Assembly: GCA_035236585.1 (NCBI GenBank)
Contig: CP141137.1
Coordinates: forward strand, 43,236,057-43,300,056
Source of the DNA: Warburgia ugandensis
Lineage: Eukaryota; Streptophyta; Magnoliopsida; Canellales; Canellaceae
DNA: 64,000 bases
Direction: 5' to 3'
Positions 1 through 9,800 of the stretch are shown here, in pieces; position 1 is the stretch's first letter; every line of letters begins with the position of its first letter. Made by a program: the position numbers and the translations under genes. Under the pieces are notes generated by a model, which was given only the letters and a program-made list of their open reading frames with translations, searched no databases and was not told the DNA's origin.

Positions 1-1500
1 ACAATAGTTGCATTGAGTCAAATGTGGCTTGGGGACATGCACAGAGATCAATTATGGAAAGTCACTATCAAAAATTCAACTTTCAGGCCCACATATAAAA
101 AATTATCTATTGATCAATATCATTAAAACTTGGCCAATTGGAATCCTAAATAGGGCTTCATTGATCAAGGGTCTAGGCACCCCCATCAACACAAGTCAAA
201 TAGTGGATTTATGCATGTTGCACATAGTTGTTATGGAGGAGCTTGACCATGCATTTCTTGTGAGCAATTTTCTATAACTTGAGCATGTAAGGTTAAGATA
301 GGAGATGAAAAGTCAATTATTGGCACTTGTGGAATTTCAAAATTTTTCTTGCTAAATTTCTAACAAAATGATAAGTTGAAGAAAATATGCACATTGACAA
401 TAGTCAATAAAATATAGTAGTAGTGCTACGAGGTCTTAGAACATTCGAATTGGTTGTGAAAAGGAGAAATCATATAGTTCATAGCATCTTATGTTTTCCA
501 ATTGTCTTTCCCTATATTTCCATCTTGCACCTTTATTTTACTTTCTTACTCATCCTCCATGCATCTTATGCTTACACCAGTAGTAGTTTCAAAAGTGTAA
601 ATGAAAAGTACACTAAAATGCAAGCTATCAAACATATAGATTTTAAAGGAGAGGAATATAGTAGCAAGATTTTGGAAAGGAACCTTGTATCTATTTGCCT
701 TTATATTCATTGAACTTATGACCTTTTTAATCTTCCAAGGATGGAGAGATGACATAATGAGGCTGTTTGGCAGGGGGAAAAAAGAAACTATGGACATAAG
801 TTATTCATGGAATTTGGTACAGATTGTGGTTTTCTTTTGTTATTTGAAGCCTTAAAACATATTATTAGTAGAATGGAGGTTAAACTGTTTCTAAAAAAAG
901 AGTTAAAATCTTGGGTTGTTGTTTCTTAAATAATCTTGTACATATATATTTTGTTATAATACTACAAATCGCAAGGGAAATCATAATCAAGGAACACACC
1001 TAATATTTGCATGCCCCTTCTCAATAGGCACCTTTTGGAAGATCAAGAACATTAGTAATCTTGCATGTATCCTAAATGAGCTATGCAAAGAATATTGCAT
1101 CAATTGGACGAATGTAGCCTCTATCTCCTTATGTTTCAAAATGAATAAAGAATACTTTTAGTACACATATCTTGTCTAAGATACATGCCAAAGAGTGGGA
1201 TGGGCTTACAACATATTGAAGAGCAGCATGCACACATCAGGCATCTCGAGGAATAACTTACACACACATACACAAGTGAAGAATTACAAAGTAAATCACT
1301 TGGTTACGTAAATTCCTAAATTTAATCCCTAGACTAGGGAAAGTGGCCACTCAAACCTAAAATCAAGCATATTCCAGGAGAGATGTTGAGTTGTCTACGA
1401 CCGATTGTCCTAGATATTTGTTGGCCATGTCGAGGAATTAATAACTTAATTCAGTTGCAAAGCATCCCTATTATACCACAAATTAAATATGAGGAAGAGG
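1..1500. other. Gene-free intergenic DNA
   Basis: No convincing coding region on either strand: open stretches are short, have no recognisable motif, and often begin with GTG. The only structure seen is a degraded repeat at about 1225-1440, listed separately. Confidence 0.6.
1225..1440 (-). repeat. Degraded dispersed repeat, related to 3760-3905 and 32545-32625
   Basis: The segment from CTCAAACCTAAAATCAAGC through GTTGTCTACGACCGATTG aligns by eye with 3830-3890 (CTCAAACTTTTAGTCAAGC ... TTGTTGTCTGTCACCAATT) and more weakly with 32575-32612 (CTTGTCTGCCACCAACTG). All three lie in the same relative orientation. In the third copy the reverse strand continues into a Pol III box-B-like motif and an A-rich tail, which suggests an old SINE family in antisense. 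The family is not identified. Confidence 0.3.
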
Positions 1501-1502
1501 AA

Positions 1503-1850
1503 AACTAAATTGGCAGCATGTGGTCTAGCAATTGCATTTTTTGGAGCCTACCTCTGAATGATCCGACCCATTCATCACATTGCTCCATATTTAGATGTCG
1601 TATAGATTAAAAAGCATGTGATTTGGATGATTATGGCATCTAAAAATCATCTAACAAAGTGTGCTTAGAAATAGATAATTTAGAAACTTTATAAAACAAT
1701 ACTTAGTTTCTTAGAAACTAAAATAATCCATACTAAATTATTTTTGATCTGTAAGTAACCTAAAGCTAGATGAATGATTCTAATCATGTAAAAGTGGGTT
1801 CCACAAAATGTGCTTGCTAGACTAGACCTCAAAGCAAAGTCAGTTTAGAA
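1503..1850. mobile_element. Fold-back MITE-like element, copy 1
   Basis: Non-coding element of about 350 bp with long imperfect terminal inverted repeats. The left arm (about 1518-1542, TCTAGCAATTGCATTTTTTG...) pairs with the right arm (about 1802-1826, ...CAAAATGTGCTTGCTAGA). Similarity extends outward to an AAACT-like edge on both sides. Interior sequence also reads as reverse-complement similarity to copy 3 (TCATCCAAATCA, TTTTTAATCTAT, ACATCTAAAT, GGAGCAATG). No transposase is present, so it would be non-autonomous. The superfamily cannot be assigned because the exact ends and target duplication are unclear. Confidence 0.5.
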
Positions 1851-2855
1851 TATTAGGCCGAAAACCTTGTAAGGCACTTTCCTAGAAGCGTCCCTCATTT
1901 TAACTTGAACATTCCCATGTTTGGATGATCGGGCACATTTGTCTCATTGTTCAAACATTGGATATCTTGTATACAAAATTTACAAGATTGGATGATCCTA
2001 CCATCCTAAAACCAATTTATTTTGGTAATTAGAGTTAGACTTCAAATGTAGAATTATCCATTTCATGCTATTTGAATTACTAGATATCATGGGATGGAGC
2101 AATGAGATGAACAAGTTTTTTCATCCAAATGTGAGCCCTATTGTAACACCCCGGGGTTTCCAACAGTCACAATATTGCTCGCTTTGAGGTACCCATACAC
2201 CCCTCATGGGTTTGTTCTTCCTTGGTTTCCTAGGAAAAATGTGTTGTGACCATTAGAGTTCCCCAAACTCTTATAAACAGCATAGTTTCCTCTCCCCAGG
2301 TTACGTGGGACTAACTCTCTGTCCTTCATCCCAGTCTAGAAGCTTGTCAACCTTCTCTTAGCCTGCCCTCATTGGCCTAGGGCTTTACATATTCCCCCCC
2401 TTAGGGAACACGTGTCCCTGCATGATAGCCACGACCAAGCGCTCGCGTATGGCTAGCCACCACACTGCAAGGGAAGTTGGCTCTGATACCATTTGTAACA
2501 CCTCGGGGGTTCCAACAATCAGAATATTGTCCTCTTTGAGGTGCCCATTTAACACCTCAGGGGTTTCAACAGTCACAATATTGTCTACTTTGAGGCACCC
2601 CTACACCCCTCACAGGTTTGTTCTTCCTTGGTTTCCTAGGAAAAATGTGTTGTGACCATTAGAGTTCCCTCAACTCTTATAAACAACCCAGTTTCCTCTC
2701 TCCAAGTGATGTGGGACTAACTCTTTATCTTTCACCGCAACTTAGAAGCCTGCCAGCCTTCTCTTAGCCCACCCTCATTGGCCAAGGGCTTCACACCTAT
2801 AGGGCAATTCTAGGGAAGTGCCCTAGGCTAGCATTGGGCGAGGAGGATGACAAAT
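1850..2855. mobile_element. Fold-back MITE-like element, copy 2, split by a TRIM
   Basis: The left arm near 1871-1894 (AAGGCACTTTCCTAGAAGCG...) pairs with the right arm at 2801-2826 (reverse complement TAGGGCACTTCCCTAGAATT...). Removing the TRIM insertion and one copy of its CCTAT target duplication leaves an element of about 350 bp, the same size as its neighbours. Its interior shares GGAGCAATGAGATGA and TTGGATGAT-type motifs with copies 1 and 3. It abuts both neighbours almost directly. Confidence 0.5.
2142..2795 (-). mobile_element. Complete TRIM (miniature LTR retrotransposon)
   Basis: A 654-bp element read on the minus strand. The 5' LTR is 2494-2795 (302 bp) and the 3' LTR is 2142-2389 (248 bp), both with TG...CA ends (TGTGAAGCC / TGTAAAGCC to GTGTTACA). 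The primer-binding site TGGTATCAGAGCC (2479-2491) lies two bases inside the 5' LTR and matches the 3' end of plant initiator Met-tRNA. A purine tract AAGGGGGGGAATA (about 2390-2402) abuts the 3' LTR. The interior is only 104 bp with no gag or pol, as expected for a TRIM that depends on other elements. CCTAT is duplicated on both sides (2137-2141, 2796-2800). The 54-bp length difference between LTRs is a tandem duplication (2494-2547, 2548-2601). A link to the Cassandra family is possible, but I did not see its 5S rRNA-like core. Confidence 0.9.
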
Positions 2856-3203
2856 TAACCACATTATGCAGTGCAGTCTAGACCTCATTTCAAGGAGCCC
2901 ACCTTGTATTATCAAAATCACTTATCTCATTACTCCAACTTTAGTTTTCTTATAGATAAAAATCCTATGGTATAAATGATTCCAGCTTCTAAAAAACTAT
3001 ATGTTTTTTATAAAGTTCCTAAAATATCCATTTATAAGAACGTGACCATATAATTTTTATATGAAAATCATCCAAATCACGTGCTTTTTAATCTATGACA
3101 TCTAAATCTGGAGCAATGAGATGAATGGGTTGTCAAAGGTCGACTCCAAAAAATGTGGTTGCTAGACTACACACATAATGTGGTTAGTTTAACATTCTTT
3201 TTA
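2853..3203. mobile_element. Fold-back MITE-like element, copy 3
   Basis: The left edge TTAACCACATTATGCAG...GTCTAGAC (2855-2882) pairs with the reverse complement of the right edge (3166-3199, reading CTAACCACATTATGTG...GTCTAGCAAC). Arms run inward through CATTTTTTGGAGTC-like sequence. Its size and terminal sequence match copy 1 (GTCTAGCAA then CATTTTTTGGAG). It is non-coding and AT-rich. Confidence 0.5.
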
Positions 3204-3235
3204 ATTAGATGGTCTCAAGGTAAGTTACTATGTCC

Positions 3236-3355
3236 ATGAGTGTGGCGTAAATGGTACAAGAATAAGCCTTAATCATGAAGGTCATAAGTTTGAGGTTGCT
3301 CAAGGTTGTGTATGTGTAAGTGAGTGTGTCCACCATTGTTAAAAATAAATAAAAA
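3236..3355 (+). mobile_element. Possible degraded SINE
   Basis: GTGTGGCGTAAATGGTAC resembles a tRNA-type Pol III box A. About 40 bases on, GGTCATAAGTTTGAGGTT is a weak box B. A GTGTGTAAGTGAGTGTG-like 3' part and an A-rich end (AAAAATAAATAAAAA) follow. The 3' part resembles the reverse strand of 32390-32480. There is no clear target duplication. Confidence 0.35.
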
Positions 3356-3693
3356 TTAGTTACTCAATATGGATCAATGCCTATACAAAAAATCTAACCT
3401 CATTTTAATGATCAAAAGTACATTTCTTCTAATGCTAATAATTCATCCACACAATTTTTAAAGTTCCTCTTAATAACTTCCCACGAGATATATGTCATAA
3501 ATTCTATTAAATTTATAATTGTGTTAAGATAATATACTATCTTAGGTTCTAACTTACACCATAGCAAATTAATTATAAAAAAAACTTAAAATATAATATA
3601 TTCTCAAAAATTTCCTTAAGGGCCTACTAATCACATAAATTAATATCCTAGGTAGAAAAAATAAATAAAAATAATATACACCAATTACAAATT

Positions 3694-3713
3694 GAGAGAG
3701 AGAGAGAGAGAGA
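3694..3713. repeat. (GA)n microsatellite
   Basis: About ten GA units in AT-rich intergenic DNA. Confidence 0.9.
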
Positions 3714-3759
3714 TAGGAATATACATGATTTTTTTTTTTTGGCACAACAAATAATTATG

Positions 3760-3905
3760 AAGCAAACTACCTAGTAATATATTATCCTAATTCCTAAATC
3801 AACGTGAAATCTTCCCAATGAGGGGGAAATTGTTACCTCAAACTTTTAGTCAAGCATAATGAGGAGAGGCGCCTTGTTGTCTGTCACCAATTACACCAGA
3901 ACCCC
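3760..3905 (-). repeat. Degraded dispersed repeat, second copy
   Basis: Aligns with 1290-1430 in the same orientation: TAATTCCTAAATC, then CTCAAACTTTTAGTCAAGC, then TTGTTGTCTGTCACCAATTA. Probably the same antisense SINE-like family as at 32390-32625. A (TA)n tract follows directly. Confidence 0.3.
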
Positions 3906-3924
3906 TTCCTTACATGATTTCTTC

Positions 3925-3928
<4 letters not shown>

Positions 3929-3956
<28 letters not shown>
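3929..3956. repeat. (TA)n microsatellite
   Basis: Fourteen TA units just beyond the degraded repeat. Confidence 0.9.
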
Positions 3957-3958
<2 letters not shown>

Positions 3959-4414
3959 ATTTATGGGGCAATTACTTAGAAGTACATTTTGTGTAACGAC
4001 CCTTCCTATCTGATAGAAAAGGATCCCATGATCCTGGATTGATCCTACCTGGGATTGCAAATTGTTGTTGAGAAATATGAAATTGAAAAGAAATTTTTGC
4101 ATTCCTACAAAACCATAATAGTCTAAATAGAACTATAGTCGAAGTGTATCCATAATAGAAAATATGGTTAGTTGACTCATTCCAATTCATTGGTTTAATC
4201 TAGTTAAAATCAAAGATTAAGATGGGTTGCCCTTTGGACAATGATGAATAGATATACTCTATATATTTTTTGAAATTTATTTCATTTTAATAAGAAAAAA
4301 TACTATTCTAAAAGCCAAAAAGCTACTTTTGATGATCCATCCCAGTGCTAGTTTAAGCAACATTTAGTAATATACTAGCAAGATGGCACACAATTTGGTG
4401 CATGTGCAAAAGCA

Positions 4415-4493
<79 letters not shown>

Positions 4494-6080
4494 TAATTAT
4501 CCCTTAAAAATGGGAGAGATTAGGATAGTTATCTTCTCTCACATGTCGTTTAAAGTAGAAGAATTCTATTTTCAATAATAGCAATTTCTTTTGTAAATTT
4601 ACAATATATTTTCCTAGTATGTCAGGGAACAATATCTTATTTTGGTTAACTTTTGTCATTTTGCTACCCCTACTATTCTTGTAGTATATAGTATAGATCT
4701 TACCTTCAAATAGCTACTTCTCACCCTAAAATTGAAATATTTCTCCTTTACCTCAACTAAAGTCACATTTAAGAGGAATGCTAAACACATCCCCATGTAT
4801 GGTGCAACAATTGACCATAATCACTTCTCTAACGATGGTTGTAAACCTTTGGATGATCCAATCTACACATTTGCTTATATATCACTAAATGTTTGATTTG
4901 ATAAATAGAACCCAATTTTGGCAAGAAATAGCAAAAAGTCAGCAAAGAAATAAATTTGTATGTGAATATTATTCATTTTAAAATTGAGTATCCAAACAAG
5001 ATTTACAAATAATGAATAAGCACATATGCAAATTGATAAAATTTAGAAACAAATTTCATCATAGTCTATCAAAGGTGAATCATATCTCCACTCTACTTTT
5101 TGATAGGCTCACCTCCATCCCACTCATGTCAAATTATAACTCCAATTAGACCTACCTTTTGGAAGATTGAAACATTCATATAATATGTGAACCATGTGTT
5201 GAAAATACAATTCATAGGATAATTCTAACACATGCTTCTTTAAGTTGAACAATGGATGGTGAAACTATTTACTATCTAATTTAAAATTTTAAAACTCAAA
5301 GAAATATTGTTAGGATCATACAATGGATTAGAGGATCAAGAGTTTACCTTTTATTCAACAAAAAGAAGAACAGCTTAGACACCAAGTTAACATTATGAGT
5401 GGAAATAGAAAAGTTGACAAGAAGCAAAAGTGGCATAGAGAAATTGAAATTTGGTAGATCATAAAAAATTGCATCGGACCATCCATCCTACTAAATAACA
5501 TGTAGGAAATCTCCTTTTGTGATGATCTGGTTCTTTCTAAATAAAAGCCGCACCTTAATTCCTTGAAATAGAGCCTAAGCTTCATCCTAAAAGAAGTCTA
5601 TTTCCTTTTCCTTAATGGGCCAAAAAATTGAAGTAGGGAATCATCATCATATGCAATTAGATTCTCTTGGATTAGATACTATATAAATGTATGAGTGCTT
5701 CAACATTCAAACGAACAAACAAACTACACACACATATGAGTGCTTCGTTGTATTGAGGCATTTGTATATAGAGTTCTCATATCGTGGTGACCCGAAAATA
5801 TCATGTTCATTTTGGAGGCCAAAATACGGAGGAGGGCTTGGCCAAACTTTATATCTCTAGGAGAAGGTTTTGAGTCTTTGCTTTCTCCTTTTGTAGGAAT
5901 TATATAGATTTAGATTTAGGAAAATTTGTTTTGTATTTTTATTAAAAAGAAAAAAAAGCTAATAAATATCACCCAATGGCCGCATGAATGGGAATATAAA
6001 TGCTTTCCTTTTGATAATTTGTAGGTAGTCCATTTGTTCGTGATAAAAGCAACTCAATCAATCAAGGTTGGAATATTAAA
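3957..6080. other. Gene-free intergenic DNA upstream of BSL
   Basis: AT-rich with no supported gene. A 72-codon minus-strand frame at 3972-4190 has no recognisable domain, and an (AG)n tract interrupts the region at 4417-4489. No other structure is confidently seen. Confidence 0.6.
4417..4489. repeat. Long (AG)n microsatellite
   Basis: About 36 uninterrupted AG units. Its length makes it a likely polymorphic site between individuals. Confidence 0.95.
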
Positions 6081-6084
6081 TGAA

Positions 6085-6580
6085 AGAGCTCACGTGTGTC
6101 CTCTCTCTCTCTCCGTTTCCCCTAGATACCACAACCCCATTGTGGTGTTGTTTCTGTAGAGCAGCTCGCGAAACAAAGAAAGAGCCGATGCACACAAGCG
6201 CATGTGACATGAACTCGGCCATTTTGGTGTCCTCTACAGGGCAGCTCGCGAAAGAAGGAAAGAGCCAATAAACCCGTACATCTCCATTCCTTCCTTCCTT
6301 CCTTCTAAACAGAGTGGAGAGGCCCGAATTTCCCGGTTTAGCCGGTGACAAATTCCACCCAGCCCCCAAAACCCCAACCACCCAACCCTTTGCGGCGTGT
6401 CTTCACGGGCTCCGTCTGACATCTCCTGACGAGTAATCCGTATTCGTTCCACCGGACCATGGTCACCCTTTCCCGGTAACAAAACTAAGAGAAAGAGAGA
6501 GAAAAACAACCAAAGCTGTCCCAAAACCCACCATCACAGCCCCTTCTTGAGACTTTCTCCTGTTTATTCATCGGCCGCTT
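6085..6580 (+). promoter_or_regulatory. Probable BSL promoter region
   Basis: Composition shifts from AT-rich intergenic DNA to balanced sequence about 750 bp before the BSL start codon. CACGTGTG (6091-6098) contains a G-box (CACGTG) overlapping CGTGTG, the published BZR1-type brassinosteroid response element. Two near-identical 29-bp direct repeats beginning GCAGCTCGCGAAA lie at 6161-6189 and 6241-6269. A short inverted repeat, ACCACAA...TTGTGGT, sits at about 6129-6147. No clear TATA box is seen. Assignment as promoter is from position and motifs only. Confidence 0.5.
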
Positions 6581-6584
6581 CAAG

Positions 6585-6830
6585 GTGAGAGAGAGAGAGA
6601 GAGAGAGAGAGTTTTCCCATTTCTCTCTCTACCCAATTCTTATTTTCATTTTGTCTCCTCCATTCCTGGAATTGAATTTCCTTGCGATCCATCTCTGCTT
6701 CGAGGAACAAACAAATTGGGATTCTCCTTGGAGCTTTTTCGACATCCGATATGTTGACGTGGCGTAATCGATGGGGGAGGAATGCTCTACAGTCGTGATC
6801 CTAGCCACACGATCCGGATACAGGATTCAG
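6585..6830 (+). other. BSL 5' leader with possible 5'UTR intron and upstream ATGs
   Basis: The leader carries a (GA)n tract (6587-6611) and upstream ATGs at 6751, 6771 and 6782, none in frame with the main start at 6832; the last two open frames overlap the start. AAG|GTGAGA at 6584/6585 is a good donor-like site, and ACAG or TCAG at 6790, 6823 and 6830 are possible acceptors. Splicing would remove the GA tract and all upstream ATGs. The polypyrimidine tracts before these acceptors are weak, so this stays a hypothesis. Confidence 0.35.
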
Positions 6831-6831
6831 G

Positions 6832-9800
6832 ATGGATGTGGATTCGTCCATGGTGCCGGAAACCGATCCGGATTCAACCAATCATGACCCTTCATCGACT
6901 CCCTCGGACGAACCTTCAACTCCTTCTCCTGCAACCCCACCGCAACCACAACAACAGCAGCAAACACAGCAATCGCCGGCTGTCGCCGGACCTCGGCCGG
7001 CGCCGACTTACTCAGTGGTGAATGCTATTATTGAAAAGAAGGAAGATGGGCCTGGTTCTAGATGCGGGCATACCCTAACTGCTGTGGCCGCAGTTGGTGA
7101 GGAGGGAACACCAGGTTATATTGGCCCGCGGTTGATTCTTTTCGGTGGTGCTACTGCTCTTGAGGGAAATTCTGCGGCTTCTGGGCCCCCTTCATCTGCC
7201 GGAAGCGCTGGAATCCGTACGATTCTTTACCAATTTCGAGCAAATTCTGTTATTTTGATTTTTTTCTTGATTCTTTTTATATGCATGAAACCCTAAATTG
7301 TGCCCTTTTTATCTGAAATCCGTGTGATGTTTTTCATCTGTGGATTGGACACTTAATGTATGATCACTTAGTTTGTTGTTTAGGTCGAATTCTACTGGTG
7401 ATTCTCTAAATTTGCACTACAAGTTTCTGTTTCTACTAAAACAAAGAAAAAAAGAAACAGTGATTACAGACTTCTGCTATGCTATTGATTTAGGTATTAG
7501 TTATATTGTCTTTGGGAGAATTTGTGGCGCTAGATGTTTTGACTGTGATCTTTCACAATTGCAGGACTTGCTGGCGCAACTGCTGATGTGCATTGTTATG
7601 ATGTTTTATCGAACAAGTGGTCAAGGTAATAGGCAACACTAGATTTGGAATTTGATTATTAATACTGTTCCATAGCAGATTACTAGGTTGCTTGATGGGG
7701 TATTAGGATTCAGAACGATGGCTTCACCAAGAATTCAAATTGTACTGCTTTATTGATGAGTGTCTCTCCTTTATCCTTCATGTTATGAATACAATCAAGA
7801 ATTCATTGCACTCCTAAGTTACACATTTTGCTTCTTTTGCTTGAAATTTTAAGGGGGGATGTCGCGCTCTTAGAATCTATTTCTTCAGTGATAAACAAAT
7901 TCCTATATTACATTCTAATAATTCATTTCCCGTGGAATCTATTTCTGGTGGTTGTGCCTAAGAGAAAATTAGTGAGAATATAACTCAAAGTGTCTAAATT
8001 AGAATGATTGTTAAGTTTAAATTTCATCTTATCTCGTGGAAATGGGCATTTCAAGAGTTGTATTTCTTACCTAAGAATTAGGTTTCAAGTGCTAAGAGCT
8101 TTCTTTCAAATTGAATTGCCTGCTACATACTGTGCTGCTGGTTCTGCTTCCCTGCTAAAAGCTTCCTTTCAGAATGAGTTGCCTGCGACAGATTTCTATT
8201 GCTGGTTTTTCTTCCCATGTCCTGGTTTCAGCTCTTTCATCCAGTCATGAGATGGATGTGTTCTTTTTGATGAATCTTTGCAGGCTAACTCCACTTGGAG
8301 AGCAACCCTCACCTAGGGCTGCTCATGTTGCAACAGCTGTGGGTACCATGGTAGTTATACAGGTAAAGTGGGGCTGATAGGTTTGCTATTATATATTCAA
8401 GATTCACTTACATATGTTGAAATAAATGCCCTCCAAAAGCTGTGTCACTTGTCATGTTACAACTCAGGGGGGAATTGGTCCAGCTGGTTTGTCTGCCGAG
8501 GATCTACATGTCCTTGACCTAACACAACAGCGGCCACGATGGCATAGGTAGTGGTGACATCCATATCGCTGCTTGCACGTGTCCTTGTTTCTGTGTAATT
8601 CCTCTTATTTGATGAAACCCATGTTTATGTTTATAGGGTAGTCGTCCAGGGTCCTGGTCCTGGACCTCGTTATGGACACGTGATGGCTTTGGTTGGACAA
8701 AGATTTCTTTTGGCAATTGGTGGAAATGATGGTTGTCCCTCCAACTTTCTATGCTTGGATCTTTCTTTACCTTGTACTATGAAATGGATCTTGTGCTTTC
8801 AATGTTTTTATATCTATTAGGAAAGTGACCTTTGCTGTATGTTATTTAGGCAAGCGTCCTTTAGCTGATGTCTGGGCCCTTGACACTGCTGCCAAGCCTT
8901 ATGAATGGAGGAAGTTGGAGCCAGAAGGGGAAGGCCCACCACCGTGCATGTGAGTTCCGTTTCACTTTTGTCAGAATATCTTCTCTGTTCCATTGGGATG
9001 AAAGGGTTATATTGGTATCTTCTGTGCCCTTCTACGCATTTAATAGAGCTAATTTAGTGTTTGTATTACATTTAGTTTCTTTGATTCTGCATTTGTTCTG
9101 GGATAACAGAACTAGGCATTTTGAAGTTGCTATGTTACTCAATCACTTCTTTGTGTTACTCCTCAACTTTCTGTTGAAGCCTCTTCTGTGAAGGTACTAC
9201 ATTGGGTGATGATTGATCATAGTCATCATCATGACCCAAGGGTTAGTCACATGAATCTTGTTCATCCATTCCCCTCTATTAAGTGTAAAGGCTTCATTTA
9301 GTCCTAAAGTTTTAAATATTTTTCTCACCACTTCTATCCATGTATCTTTTGGGCCTACCCCTTGCCCTTCTAAAACCTTCTACTTAGATTGCCTCACTCC
9401 TTCTAGCTGGTGCCGTTTTTGGTCTCTATTGGACATGTTCAAACTATCTAAATATAATACCTCTCATCTTGTTACCTATTGGCTCTACTCCTAAGTTTTC
9501 TTTAATGTTTTCATTTCTAAATTTATTCTTTCTTGTCTTGCATCTTATCCATCTCAACTTTCGGATTTTGGTGACGCTCATCCTATGTATTTATTAACTA
9601 CCCAACACTCTGATCCATAGAGTATGGTCGGCCTTACAGCCATCCTATAGAATTTTCCTTTTAGTTTGAGTGGCACCTGTCGATCGCACAAAACTCCAGA
9701 TGCATATCTTCATTTGTTCCAACCAACCGGCTTGGGTTCTCTCTTGCAATCTCTTTGCTTTCATGAGTTGTTGATCTCAAGTATTGAAAGTATTTTCTTT

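Noticed and set aside
2142..2795. Naming the TRIM as Cassandra
   Set aside because: Primer site and size fit, but I could not see the 5S rRNA-like core that defines Cassandra.
3972..4190. Minus-strand frame with WNESTNHIF, considered as a LINE zinc-finger remnant
   Set aside because: Resemblance to the LINE C-terminal domain is too weak; no neighbouring LINE sequence.
6234..6524. Minus-strand frames across the BSL promoter
   Set aside because: No domain, overlapping frames on both strands, and they span the promoter direct repeats.
6585..6767. 60-codon frame in the BSL leader as an upstream ORF
   Set aside because: It begins with GTG at the donor-like site and its first codons are the GA microsatellite; there is no ATG there.
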